A stretch of DNA of 64,000 nt from Gnetum montanum (Eukaryota; Streptophyta; Gnetopsida; Gnetales; Gnetaceae): assembly GCA_015680685.1 (NCBI GenBank), contig MNCI01017913.1, positions 1,964,953-2,028,952 on the forward strand, read 5' to 3'. This document shows positions 23,935 through 36,389 of this stretch, piece after piece. A program made the translations under genes and the position numbers. Under the pieces are notes generated by a model. That model saw nothing but the letters and a program-made list of their open reading frames with translations, did no database searches and was not told the origin of the DNA. Positions within the stretch are counted from its first letter, which is position 1, and each line of letters begins with the position of its first letter.

Positions 23935-26900
23935 ATGGACCTTGCATAGACCAACGCCACTGCCTTGCCTGTCTCCAACTTCGGTGACAACATCACGAAC
24001 CCTGTCACTACCACCGAGTCCATAGTTTCCCTCGGTGTGATGAACCCTCAGGGGCCACCTTGCCAGTCATTGAGATTGCAAGGTAGAAATCGCATGTTCA
24101 CCATCCTAACTCCCAAACAATATAACTTCATTTGTGTTAAAATCAAGGCTAACCTGGCCATTGAACAAATCAAATTAGAAGTAAAGAGACACTATGAGCT
24201 AATTCACAAAGGAGGTCATGACTTCACTCCCACCGCATATGATGTCATCCCCCTCACTGAATCCCACCATGAACTCCTATCCCAACTCCTCATGGCAAGG
24301 AACCAAACCTCATGCCAACCCACCATAGAGCCTGAAAACAGAGATGAGGAAGATAATTTCGCGGCTCAATCTAAGCATGGGGATTTCTACCATACTCTCA
24401 ATCTACATACTTATGCGAACCTGTTATTTCACCCTTTCATAGGGGAGACCATGTCCCTTCACGCATTTAAAGGCACTCAAGCACATGTATCTCAATAGGA
24501 AGCACCCACTCTCATTCCCACTCTCCCCATGACTAATACTCAATTCAATGCATCCATCTCCGTTATCCCCTCTCCTACAAGTACAACCTCAAAAACTCTC
24601 CTCTCAAACTAATGTAGGAGCGACCTTCCTACCCCAAGTAATTGGGATGCCATCCATGATACCTGCTTCTACATCTAGTCACTATATACCACGAGTGCAA
24701 ATCCAAGGAGCACACTTCACCACTTCGACTCAACTGGTTCAGGGCATTCCCTCACACCTCATTACTGGACAGTGGACCATGTCTAGCATGCAACAACATC
24801 AACCCACTCATTACAGCATACCACCTACTATAATTCCATCCATGAACATCACTCAAGTACAACCATCAACAACTCAACAGTCATCATTCTTATCAACCAT
24901 ACAATAGTCTAACTTTCATAGCACTCAAATTAACCAACCTCCTGCTCCACCAAGTGCCCAGGAATGTCCTAAAGCCAAAAAGATGATGCAAGAGCTCATT
25001 AATGAGGTAAAGCACCTTAGAATTGCTAACACTAAAGAGCTCAATGTATTGGACTTCTACCAAGATGATTCAATTAGTTTGTCAATGCCACCTTTAACCT
25101 TACCCAAGGGATTTTCATTGCCTCAATTGAAAAAATATAATAGGGAAGGAGACCCCAACGCCCACTTAGTAACATTCATATTAGAATGTCTATTGCTTCA
25201 AGCTTGGCCCCACACAATCCTACACTTTTTCACCTTGTCTTTACCCAGAAGAGCCCTAGACTGGTACAAAGCCTTACCCCGTAACTCTATACCCTCTCTG
25301 GAGGATCTGTTATACCAATTTGTTACCATGTTTAAGTACAACCTGAAGCCCGAAGCGACCTTAGATAGTCTGATCCAAGTGAAGCAAGCAACACTAGAAC
25401 TTGTGCAAAAGTTCATTTAGAGGTGGAATGCTGCACTTAATGAACTTCACGAGCCAATCTCAGAAACATACCTACTTACGATTCTTAAAGGATCCGTGAA
25501 TGACTTCATTAAGTCAAGGCTCTACTATCTAAATGCTCACAACCTAAGTCAAGATTTTGTACAAATAAAGAACATAGAGGAGGTAGCCCAAAATAGTCAT
25601 GACCCTACTTATTCAACCTTTAAAAATCAACACACAAAGAAAGACAACGATAAGGCTAAAGCAACTATGGCAGCAGTAGCAAAGGCAACTCAACCCAACA
25701 ATACGGGACAAAGAGGGAAACAACCTACTATTCCCATTAACTATGAGAGAACCACTCTTGCACCCACACCCAAACCATACTTTACGCAAACTGCTAACAT
25801 GGGTCACACCAGTACATTTGGGAGAAAAGAACCTGCTCAATATACACCATTTCCTATGAAGCCTTCGCAACTACTAGATCAGCATTTAAGGGTTAGGGCC
25901 ATCAAACATAAGAAGTTGTCTCCCACGGTAGCTCAAAGACATGACTGATACTATGAATTGGTCAGAAACCCAAGCTTGGAAACACTGAATGAGCCTCCGG
26001 TGCGAAGAGGCTTTAGGCTAGATAGATTTTGCAAATACCATCAAAGAAATGGCCATGGAATTGATTACTGTTTCACCCGGAAATAATACATACAACGTAT
26101 GATTGATAGGGTTGAAAAAACCTTTGACAAAGCTAACCCTATAAAGACACAAAATCAATCTATGGGTGTGTATAAGGATCCCCTTAACACCAAGGAGGCT
26201 CCTTATGTGATCAACACAATACATGTCAGTAACGAACAAGAAATTCCTAGAAAAGCCATCATGATTTATGTTCCTACAATGTCAAAACCATCTCCCCAAC
26301 TATTGCTTCCAATATATACATCCTCCGCACCTCAAAAATCATTCTTCATCCTAGTACCACCCGCTGTGGCAACGACGAATGTACTCCCACAAAACAAGCT
26401 CACTTCATTGGTGATCCATGTGCCTTCTATCGATGCAACCACGAATGCACCACCACTAACCCAGCCTGCTCCCTTTGTAACCCAAGAACCACCTACTGTT
26501 GCAACCATGGACGTACAACCCCAAACCAAACCAACTCCATTTGCCCTTAGGGTGCCTAAACAACCTGATGTTCAAATTCCAATGGTTCAATCACAAATCC
26601 GTCCCACTCCATTCATAATCTGGGTTCCTAAACATCCTAACATTCAACCACCAATAGTTTCATCACAAACCCGCCCTATTCCATTTGTCACTCGGGTCCC
26701 AAAGAAACTAGACATTCAAATCCTAATGGTTCCCTAGCATCCTTTGCAAGAACGCCTCATAGATAGGTTGACCAGGGAACATTTGGAAACAGAACATCAA
26801 GGTCATGAGTTGAGATCCCCAAAACCCACTCCATTAAATGTTGTACCAATGGCTCTGACAACTAATGAGCTAGGCACAAGTAACCAAGATGAAAAATCAA

Positions 26901-27046
26901 GAATCCCCGATGAGCCAAACCCAATGGTTATAGTTGACCACACAACAACCCTTCCACAAGAGATACAACTGTTGGGTCCAATGGATCAAGTCTCAACCAA
27001 CAAAACTATACCGAATAGCAAAGACTTGGCTAGTGCCCTAACTTAG
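23935..27046 (+). pseudogene. Gag of element B
   Basis: The start is taken at ATG 23935 because MDLA-stop-TNATALPVSNF aligns with MDSTYATTAAM at C's gag start; codon 5 is now TAG. Recognisable blocks: YNFICVKIKANLAIEQIKLE (24120-), VLDFYQDDSISL (25040-), KKYNREGDPNAHLVTF (25130-), RALDWYKALP, FKYNLKPEATLDSLIQVKQA, and KGSVNDFIKSRLYYL. The zinc knuckle FCKYHQRNGHGIDYCF (about 26030) keeps all four C-x2-H/GH-x4-C ligands. A long proline-rich linker (about 26270-26740), with a repeated TRPxPFVxRVPK-type unit, follows. Stops occur at 23947, 24498, 25418 and others. Gag would form the capsid and bind the RNA. Confidence 0.85.
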
Positions 27047-27067
27047 GTCACACAGGCCCTTAAACAA

Positions 27068-28018
27068 ATGAACATATCGTTAAGCCTATATGACCTAATG
27101 ATAACTTCTCAAGTTTATCGTGAAGCCTTAGTATGCATGCTAACCTTGATCCTTGTCAGTGAAGACTTACCTGCCTCTGAACCATCCATCCATGTAGTCA
27201 TGTCTCTACATCAAGGGTCAAGGTCCATATCATTAGGCTTCCATGCGGATAACATTAAAATGGATCAAAAAATAGGAGAATTCACCACTGCACCCATGTT
27301 CATAACTATATAAGTAAATCAGTTTAAAATACATAGGGTGCACGTAGATGATGGAGCAGCCAAAAACATAGTACCATTCCCCGTCATCGAACAATTAGGG
27401 CTCATTGAACAGATCAAACCGACATCCACGACATTCCTAAAATCATTCAGTGGATCATGTGTAGTTGTCAAAGGAACACTTACTTTGGATTTCATAGTAG
27501 GGGACCGGTTCCCCCCGTCAGCTGAATTTGTAGTCGTAGATGAGATGCCTAGATTCAACTTGATATTAGGATGACCTTGGTTAGCCCAATCAAAAGCGGT
27601 ATCCTCACCCATCCATCAAGATATTCACCTACCTTACGAAGGTGGTGAAATCATCATACATGGTGATGTGGCTACATCTGACATCTCATCACACGTAGGC
27701 ATAAACCAAGGCTCAAAGGTTAAATTTGATGAGCCTAAACAAGATGACATCACTGATGAGCCTAAACAATATAATGCACCAGCTGAAACCCAAAGTGATA
27801 ATCAACCTCCAAATCGTGATCCCCCAGATGACATGGAAACATTACAAAATGGGAAAACATTAGAACATGCTGACATAGGGTCCATTCCCCTAGATGTCTC
27901 ATGGTCAGAATTACCATTTGACATAACTAGTGAAGGAGATGTTGAATATACGATCACACCAATGTTCCCTACTCCTAATATCAAGCTTCGAAAACTAAAG
28001 AAGCTACTCAACCATTGA
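27068..28018 (+). pseudogene. Gag C-terminal block, protease and tail of element B
   Basis: ISLSLYDLMITSQVYREALVCML (27070-) closes gag. The protease domain (about 27335-27660) has HVDDGAAKNIVPFPVIEQLG, with DDGA at the catalytic position where many retropepsins have DTGA or DSGA, followed by FNLILG, a TGA at 27572 (CGA in the ILGRPWLAQ consensus), and IHQDIHLPYEGGEIIIHGD. The tail, rich in Asp, Glu and Pro, ends at a TGA immediately after 28015. A polyprotein stop here, 6 kb before RT, implies either splicing or separate expression of RT. Confidence 0.85.
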
Positions 28019-28027
28019 TACCATTTA

Positions 28028-28240
28028 CCATACGTTTGGAATGACGTTAAACTACCACACATCCAGAATGATGTTAAACTACCAAACGTCTGCAACGATG
28101 TTAAACTAGCCATGGTCAGAAATGGCTGATTCCTTTTTTAAAAAAAAATCACCAAAAAACTACGGTCTCCTCCTTTTCTTCAATAAAGATGTAATCGTCC
28201 ATCATAACTTTAAATTGATGCGTGTAGCCTGAAATGGCTT
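28028..28240 (+). repeat. Hairpin-tail array after protease of element B
   Basis: Units: CGTT-tggaat-GACG (28033-28046), ACATC-cagaat-GATGT (28059-28074), ACGTC-tgcaac-GATGT (28086-28101, one G-U pair) and AGCC-tgaaat-GGCT (28226-28239). The tails are TTAAACTACC, TTAAACTACC, TTAAACTAGCC and TTAAAGTAG. The stems differ but stay complementary. The array lies between the gag-pro stop and the end of the antisense gene. Confidence 0.8.
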
Positions 28241-28579
28241 TAAAGTAGAGCACAGTACACCACCAATTTATTGAAACTTTGCTACGTCATTATCGTTTAC
28301 ATTCTGCAAGTTACAATGTTCATTTTATTTTTTCAAACATGATTCCAGTTTACATTTATGTTCGCAAATAAACTAAAAAAAAAAGCAAAACAAAATATAT
28401 AAACATATGTAGTACGGAGTTCCAACATAGCAATAGGATCATGACATGTTACACCATGATCATGTTACATTTGTTTTCAAATATCTCAAAAGCAACAAAA
28501 CAAATCGAAGAGCTAAAAGACAAAAAAAACAACAAACTAACAAAACCGCTAAAAAGAATGATAAGACTAACGAGCCAAA
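28241..28579. other. AT-rich non-coding stretch between array and aORF 3' end
   Basis: Contains A-rich runs and ttacattt/gtttacatt phrases. I see no protein similarity or clear regulatory signal beyond being the presumed 3' flank of the antisense gene. Confidence 0.5.
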
Positions 28580-31500
28580 TTATGCACTAGCATTAGGAGG
28601 GGGCTGGTCCTCAAAATATTCTACATCATCAACTCCCATCCCACTAGGGACAACCTCACCACCATGTCCTAATAAAAAAATAATAAAAATGAAAAACAAA
28701 AAAAAACCAGAAAATAAGTAAACAAAAATAAACAATTGAACAGTGAAAAGTATTAAAAAAGGGGGGTGATTAAAAATGATATTAGAATAAAGCACTCAAG
28801 TGGGAAGGGCCTGAGATTTTCCTCCAAGTGCCATAAAATCTCCTCTTTGGGCATGCATGCCTAGTCTTTCTCAAGTCCAAGGTCAATGTTGGCCAAGATT
28901 TTGCCCTTGTCCACTGAAGACTAGGAAGGATGCTCAAGATAAAACATGCTTGTTGAAGCTTCACCAAAGGAAATGGTAATGGACCTCTCAGGAGATCCTT
29001 CCACCTCTTTACACTCAACAAACTTCTCATAGGAAGAGTGCAAGCCTAACCCCTCTGCAAACATCTCCAACCGGCGACGTTCGACCAATTCCTCCTTTAA
29101 CCACTTTTTGTATTGGTGCTTGTGACCTTTCTAATCCTAGTCCCATTTATGTACATTGGATGCAAAGGACTTATAGTCATGGAACTTCCTATTCAACAAA
29201 TCCATCTAGGCCTGATGTTCGGCCAAATCCTGAATCACCTGCACTTTGCTATTCAAGCTTGCCCAATAACGTGCATAGGTGATCTTGGATGTTCACCAAG
29301 TACTATCATCGGCCAATGTAGCAGAGTCAAAATCATAATAGGCCTGCAAGGCATTCCTTTCCTCTATTAATTTTTCCAAATTTCCTTTCAATGATTGAAT
29401 TTCAAGCCATAACTATTCAATTGAGTGCCTGTAGGTCCAGAGAGACTTGGCATTTGAAACAACACAACCCAAAACTGCATCATAAATACTTCTTGGAATC
29501 TTCTCAACATCTTTGGGAAATTTTGGAAGACCATCAATATGGGTAGCCTCGGAAGGACTCCAGTGGATTTTCACACCTAACAAGTACAAGAAAACTCCAA
29601 CAGATGCATAAATACAATGAATTTAGGTGCTTAGTATAAAAGTACACACCTAATTCAAGATGAGCCTCTTGCAGATAAGCAACAACATCATTGAAAATGT
29701 TAGTAATAAAGTCCACCTTATTGGGCATCTCATGCCATGCCCTCAATGGATTGGTGGATGATGAATCTATATGCGAAGGCATCTCTACTGGGGCCTCTAA
29801 CTCCGACCCATCTGCCTGAGATACATGTGCTTCAGGCGCTTCAGCATCCATGTCTAATGTTAAGAAGAGCCATGATAATCAAAACAATATACAAAACTAT
29901 AAAGTACGAAATGCGAATTAAGCTAACAAGACTTACCAAGAGGGCCCTTGCTGGTCAGCTTAGGCAGATAACCAAGGTGTAGAGACCCATCAAAGAAACT
30001 ATCAAAGACACCTTTCTCCTTGCTCGAATGTCTAAGGGCATCTAGAGCCTCAGCAAGTGTCACGTCCATGGAGTTCGTTACACCCTCTACCTGTAATATG
30101 GAAGAGCCTCAACTGCTTCTTTTCTGGTTTTCTCCTTTTCATCACCCCTAATGATAACTGTTTTAGGTTCACCCATCGAAGCTAATTCTTCCCTTTCCCT
30201 CTTAGGGGTACACTCTGTTAACACCAACAAATAGAAAGTTAGCAAGACATAATAGATATGCATATTTAAGTAAGAAAATAAATTTAGAAGGTAATAAAAA
30301 AATACTTAAAGCAAAAATGAACAAAAAAAAGAGAGGTGAATCGAATCTTCTTTGCCCTTGGAGGTCTCGCCTCCGTGGTAGGTGCTTTCGAATGCTTAGC
30401 TCTTTTCACTTTAGCCTTGGCTTTCCTAACGGTCTCCTGGATCAAGCGCTCAGCTCTCCTAATAGCTATGTGTAGTATGGGTGGTTCCAACCCCAAGCTA
30501 TCACACGAGTGCTGGGAACAACTGGCTGCACCTCCTATGGTAACAGAGACTGATTCGTATATACCTTCAGGTGGATCTTGGGATCTAGTGGTGTCAAATA
30601 AATGATGGGTCCAGTGGTGAGACAACTGTGAGTGATCCCTTAACACATCATGATCATCTCCATATACCACTAAGAACTCAGCAAACCTACGGAGATAGCC
30701 TGCAAAAAAAGCAAAAGTGAAGTGGGACTGTGCATTCACGTTAGAGCGTAATCTGATAATCTCCCCATGGAAGCCCAAAATCAGAAACTGTGCCTAGCTA
30801 TAACGCATACCAGTCTCTAGGATCAAGTTCATGATATGTGCAGGCTCTACCTCAAGAGTTCTCACTTGAGAAAGAGACTTGGGAAATGCACGTGCTCTGA
30901 ACAATGGGTACAAGAAATTCACTTTCGTTACTTTAGTATCCACTTGCATAGGAAAGAACCTTGGAAACCCATGGCATGCCCAGCCATTCCTCAAGGTCCT
31001 TACTCACATGGCCTTCCCTATTCGCCCTATCCACTACCACTTTGACACCATCTTCCGGTACCCCAAAGAGATCTGAAAAGAATTTAGCAGTCAGATGGAA
31101 TGCAACCTTAACCCCCCAAACACGTGTGCTAAAATAAGTAACATTATCATTGAAAGTGTCAATGATGGTAACCATCTCAGTCACGGGAATGATAAGAGTC
31201 AAGGCACTAAATAGATCCATCATACCAGCATCAGTTATGCAAGTGATAACATGTTGAGGGGCCTTTCTATGCAACCACTGTTGCAAATCCTCTATCTCCC
31301 CATACTTCATGGAAAGGGTACCCTCAGTACGCCCAGACACGATGGTGACCCCACCAAGAGTAATATCCACTGTAAAAACATGTTACACAAAAGATCAATA
31401 TCATGATAAATAATGATGTAGCAAAGATAAAAACAAAGCTTAGAACACAATCACTTACCACTAGCAAATGGATTAGGGATACCTGACACTGAATCAACTA

Positions 31501-33747
31501 CTTGAGGGAAAGTGGGTCCATTGCAAGACCAATCTTGATGTAGCCACCCACGAGCTTCACAAAATTCAAAGGCCCTAGAAAACTTCTTATGATAATGGAC
31601 AATAGCACCCTTGGTTTGAGCCAACACGGCACCACAAAGAGTGGGGTCCACCATGAAAGCCTCCAAGGCTATACACGTTACCTCAAGTCCATCATCATTC
31701 CTGCGCATTCCGTGCTCATCAAAATCAAGCCTTCCAAGAAAAAGATAATCAAACATAAATAATGGTATAACACCCAAGAAAACAAAATAAAGATAAATCA
31801 AAAAATAAATTACCTTTCTACCCTGTACACTATTCCAGGTGGATTCTGGAATAATTTATGTACATGGAAAGCTAGGAAAAGGGTGTTATTGCTGTTGTAG
31901 TGGTTATAAGATAGTAACTCCCAAACATGAGTCAAAGGATGGGTAGATTGAGGACCTTCAGCAGGACCACCATCAAATTTAAATAATCCCTCATCCACAT
32001 CAATGATGAAGGCCAATATGTCATGGGATGAGCCAAGTAGTATGGTCTCAACAACACTACAAGCCAACTATTCACTTAAATGAGACCATATGACGACACT
32101 AAAACCTTGTAGGATAAATGCTAGAAATTCACTAGAGCTTAGAAGAAATCATAACCCTTGTGATCTGATCTTCATGTCATGACAATGTACATTCGGCTCC
32201 AAGGGGCCAAACCATGACAACACACCCATGAGTTCCACCACCAAAAGAAAGGGCTTAAGCCCCCTGAATAGAGCTAGAACCTTAAGTAAGTAAATTAAAA
32301 CATAGAAAACATGTAAACTAAATAAATAAGAAAATAAACCCAACAAGTAACTAACATTCAACATGCACACATGCCACCCAATGAGACAAGAAATACCGAT
32401 ATTCGTTTGGTGTATCTAATGCTTTTTGAAGAACATTAGAGATCATTAAAAGACACTAACACTTAAAAAAATGTTCATGAAAACTATGTAAGTCATTTAG
32501 TCCTCAGAGTCACATCACACCAGTAAGTAAAAGCGTCGAGTAAGAGGTGTCATGAAGTTTAGGTTATCTCAAAAAAAATTCTTTAACCTCTACAGCTAGC
32601 ATAGGCACGTGAGGACTACTCATGCCGCAACAACAGACTACTCACACCACAACAACAAATTGCTTATGTCGCAAAAACATTTACTCACGTTGCCAAGAAA
32701 AAGGATTCTAGTTACTCACGCTGAGTAACTCTCACAGTTCTTTTACACGGTAGCAAAGACATTTACTCACGCTACCATTGTCCACAATCGATTCACTAAA
32801 GCTGACAATTAAATATAGTAACCGACAATGAAAAAGAGGGAAAACATTAAGTAATCACACTGCAAATTAGCAATACACGAGCTTATGCTGCGATAGGAAC
32901 CGATCATTCACATCCTGGTTCGAAGGCTAGTAACTAATGCTGAAAATAAGTAGCCAGCAACTAACGCTGGAAATAAACACTCCTACAGCTAATGCTAGAG
33001 ATACATCCATGTGATTTATGTCACAACAAACAGCGATTCAAAACCTTGGTTCTCCCAACCGAAATGCAACCAAAGAAAATACCCAAAACATGGTAATCTT
33101 TACAACTCATGTTGCCTATGGGCATGCCCCACTTTGCTCACACTAGTTTAAAACCAGTGATAGGAATAAAAAAAATAGTAGCCCAAAATCTAGAATCGAA
33201 ACTACAGACCCACAAAAATGCACCAAAAATGTACCAAAACACGATTGCTTTAGGGCCACTCATGCTAGGGGGCGACTCACGTTGAGGGAAACTCATGCTA
33301 CGATTACGAATTAAAATGGAATACAAACACCTTAGAACACAAGATAGAAATGCCATCACTCTCAACACAACCAAAATTAAAAAAACAAAAAAAAAATCAT
33401 CCACAAACACAAAAAATCTATAGCTCCTATAACTCACGCTGCCACTCATTGATGGTGTGCTGAAAAAAAAACAAGAAAGAAAGAAGAAAACAATAAACCT
33501 ACGTAGGGTTCCAACCCATGAAGAAACCCTTGGTTGTCGAAGGTGTTGGAGTAATTCCTTGCTCTCCTCCATAAACACCAAGCATGCCTACCTCTTCCCC
33601 TTTCCCTATTCCTATTTTTCCTTGCCCTTCATCCTGTACACGCTGTGTCCTCCTAGTCGCTCACGTTTCTGGCTACTCATGCTATGTTGGGTTTTTGGTT
33701 ACTCATGCTATGCACTTTACCCATGCTTATGCTAAACTTGGGGCCAT
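28580..33747 (-). pseudogene. aORF, antisense spliced gene of element B
   Basis: Exons (minus): 33747-33503, 32280-31815, 31730-31459, 31369 to about 30310, 30214-29937, 29853-29650, 29576 to about 28805, 28668-28580. Exon 2: HVWELLSYNHYNSNNTLF and NPPGIVYRVE. Exon 3: LDFDEHGMRRNDDG and ARGWLHQDW. Exon 4: LSMKYGEIEDLQQWLH, IIPVTEMVTIIDTFND, VKVAFHLTAKFFSDLFGVP, then HHLFDTTRSQDPPEG and a Lys/Arg-rich end. Exon 6: PNKVDFITNIFNDVVAYL. Exon 7: coiled-coil-like, ARYWASLNSKVQ. Exon 8: short acidic C-terminus (VDDVEYFEDQPP). Intron 2 is phase 2, intron 3 phase 1, intron 6 phase 1. The LFGVP-DG motif recalls plant mobile or plant transposon protein domains, but I cannot name the family. A few stops and frameshifts are present; exon 4 is nearly open. 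Confidence 0.75.
32580..33450. repeat. Word array (ACTCACGCTG) in intron 1 of B's antisense gene
   Basis: The word ctcacgctg/ctcatgctg/ctcacaccg recurs many times, with local dyads such as GTTACTC-acgct-GAGTAAC (32711-32729) and GGTAGC...GCTACC (about 32748-32775). The word resembles the GGTCACGCTG word of the same element's LTR. It continues into the presumed first exon (33660-33740). Confidence 0.55.
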
Positions 33748-33862
33748 TTTACCTAATCATGCAATCACGTGGCACCCCATTCTTTCTCCTCTTATTTACT
33801 TTATTTTATTTTTTACTTTATTCTTGTGCTCCCAGGGTAGCAATTTCTTTTAGTTTCTCTCG

Positions 33863-33868
33863 TATATA
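33863..33868 (-). promoter_or_regulatory. Candidate TATA box of aORF in element B
   Basis: TATATA in AATAAATATATACG (minus), 116-121 bases upstream of the inferred ATG at 33747. The ATG was chosen because it opens with MAP, as in C. Confidence 0.4.
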
Positions 33869-33983
33869 TTTATTAAGTTTTGCAAAGTAACCCATGTATT
33901 TAAAAAAATCCACAAAAAATCCAACAATCAAAAAAGAAAAAAAATCATAATACTTGTATATGCTTGGAAAGTGAGTGACAATT

Positions 33984-34045
33984 GGCCTGGTATGGCCTTA
34001 AACTGCCACACCTGGCCCAGTAAGGCCTAAAACTACCATGCTTCC
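33984..34045 (+). repeat. Hairpin-tail pair just before RT of element B
   Basis: GGCC-tggtat-GGCC (33984-33997) with tail TTAAACTGCCAC, and GGCC-cagtaa-GGCC (34014-34027) with tail TAAAACTACCATGC. It is the upstream flank of the antisense gene and lies about 115 bases before the presumed splice acceptor of RT. Confidence 0.8.
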
Positions 34046-34160
34046 ATGTATGAAAATAAACTACTCATTTCAATACCTTAGTTACATTCATACATAAAAT
34101 TTATTACATACGAATGACAACTAAACCTTCACTCATGTTGCCCCCCATTAAAATTGGCAG

Positions 34161-35360
34161 GAGCGACCACATGGATAACAAGAACCTGCTGACAATGTTG
34201 TCCATGAATGGACCACATGGGGCCATTTAATGAGAAGTCAATCTAGAATCCATTTATCTAGACTCATCATCAACTTATGATAATTTCGTGGCATCAATGC
34301 AAGAGACACTTGATTGATTTAATGGAATGACAAAAAATTTGGACTTAGAGGACGATAACATTACCAAAGATCCCCTCACTGAAGTCCCCATAACTATGTC
34401 CAATGGCGAAGTTAAAATATTAAAACTGAGTACTCTATTAAATCCACAATTGGACAGTAACATAACTCAAGTGCTAAAAGAAAACATGAAAGAATTCGCT
34501 TGGTCCTATACTAATATGCCAGGACTAGACCCTAGAATAGTCCAGCATAACATCATCCTTGATCCAAAACTAAGACCAGTGAAACAAAAAGCACAAAAGG
34601 TTAAGCGTGAGGTAGCACTAGCAATTCATAATGAAATCATGAAACTTTAGCAAGCTGGTTTCATCCGAGCTGTTGACTACATCGATTGGGTGTCCAACAT
34701 GGTCATAGTCCCAAAGAAGAACGGGAGCATTCTCCTATGTATTGACTTCCGTGACCTCAACATTGCAACCATAAAAGATGACTCCCCCCTACCTGGTATC
34801 AATCAACTTGTTGATTCAACTACTGGTCATGTATTGTTGTCCTTTATGGATAGATTCTTAGGGTACAACCAGATTAGGATCAACCCAGAACATCCACTCA
34901 GGACAACCTTCATGACACCATGGGGCACATTCCGTTATACAATGATGCTATTCAGTCTAAAAAATGCTGGTGCTACATATCAGTGAGCGATATACATCTT
35001 CAATGATTATATGCTTAATTCGCTCAATGGTTATGTAGACGACATCGCAGTCAAGTCAAAAATAATTGAGCAACACGTCAATATTCTAGACTTGGTACTT
35101 AAATGTTGTCTCAAGTATGAGCTTAGACTTAACCCAAAGAAATGTGTCTTTGGAGTCAAAATAGGAAAAATGCACAGATTCATAGTATCTGAAACAAGGA
35201 TATGAGTAGATCTCGATAAGGTTAAGGCAATAAAAAATTTGAAACCACCTAGCAACCTCACTGAACTACGTGGTCTACAAGGTAGATTACAATTCATTAG
35301 GCACTTCATTAAAAAAATGATGGACAAGTTGGGACCCATGTAGCATTTGTTGCACAAAAA
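34161..35360 (+). pseudogene. Reverse transcriptase of element B
   Basis: Similarity to C begins directly after an AG at 34159-34160 (ttaaaattggcag), the same place as in C. Domains: ITQVLKENMKEFAWSYTNMPGLDPR, PVKQKAQKVKREVALAI, YIDWVSNMVIVPKKNGSI, LCIDFRDLNIATIKDDSPLP, GTFRYTMMLFSLKNAGATYQ, and the catalytic box GYVDDIAVKS (about 35032), with both aspartates present. Stops include TAG at 34648 (CAG in C) and TGA at 34984 (CGA in C). It would copy the genomic RNA into DNA. Confidence 0.9.
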
Positions 35361-35369
35361 TGTCCATTT

Positions 35370-35845
35370 TCAATGGACTCAATAGTTCCAGGAAGCCTTT
35401 GAAAACATCAAAAAGGTACTAGCTCAACTACTGAAAATTTATCCCCCACAAAACAACAAGCCCTTCTACATTTACCTTGTAATGTCGTATTCATCCATCG
35501 CGTCTATGCTTTTTAAGAAGTGAGAAGATGGAACTGAAATCCCTATATACAACCTGAGCCATGCCTTAGTGGCCCATGAATAGAGATACAATGATGTGGA
35601 GAGGTCATTTCTAGCCCTTATCTTTTCCTTGAAGAAGTGGTGACATTATCTCTTCCGTAGCCAAGTTAACATTATTTGTAAAGAAAATGTGCTTAAAGCT
35701 ATCACCAATAACATTTATGAATCAAGCAAGATAGCTAGATGGAAGGAGATGATTATTGATTTTGACCTACGCTACATAGCTCAATCTTCCACAAAGGGTC
35801 AGGAAATAGTCAATAAAATGACCGTCTCACCAACACAGGACTAAG
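35370..35845 (+). pseudogene. First (degenerate) RNase H of element B
   Basis: Translation shows FYIYLVMSYSSIASML, then YNDVERSFLALIFSLKK, QVNIICKENVLKAITNNIYESSKIARW and IAQSSTKGQEIVNKM. This is the connection or degenerate RNase H domain that follows RT in Tat elements. Several stops. The catalytic aspartates of an active RNase H are not evident, as expected for a degenerate first domain. Confidence 0.75.
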
Positions 35846-35904
35846 CAATGATTAACCCTGAGTTCCCTGATGAGAACGTGAACTCCATAGACACCATGCC
35901 CGAC

Positions 35905-36300
35905 AACTATGATGCAATCTTATACTTTGATGGAGCATCAACCTCTTGAGGAGGAAGTGCTATAGCCATCATAACTTATCCCTCTAGAGAGATTTGACCC
36001 TTAGCCTATTGATTAAACTTCCCTTGTACCAACAACATGGCAGAGTACGAAGGTCGTCTTAGGGGTCTTATGGTAGCACTAGCTTCAAGAATCATGCGGC
36101 TTGTAGTTCGAGGTGACTCACAGCTAGTAATCAATCAAGTCATAGAGGTTTTTGCATGCAAAGCTTCACATCTACAATCATATTATGACTTAACTAAACA
36201 CTTGCTAAAACAGTTAACAAAAATAGATATACAACATGTTCCCAGAAATGAAAATACCATCGTAGATGCACTTGAAACACTAGCCCTAAACATGATGCCC
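35905..36300 (+). pseudogene. Second (archaeal-type) RNase H of element B
   Basis: ILYFDGAS (35920-) is the first catalytic Asp block; MAEYEGRLRGLMVALA (36037-) carries the Glu; RGDSQLVINQV has the second Asp; and PRNENTIVDALETLAL matches the final block around the last Asp. The presence of this extra RNase H after the degenerate one is the hallmark of Tat-lineage elements. A TGA at 35949 breaks it after STS. Confidence 0.85.
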
Positions 36301-36389
36301 GACATGTTTCATGCATTGCCCAATTCCATAACGAACTGTGCCAAACCCATAACCAACACTCCCGTTGACATACCTATGGCATCCGTTAG

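Noticed and set aside
33138-33581. Hydrophobic 147-codon open frame as a membrane protein
   Set aside because: It crosses the exon 1 donor and runs into intron 1 of the antisense gene; the hydrophobic part comes from T-rich intron sequence and has no counterpart in A or C.
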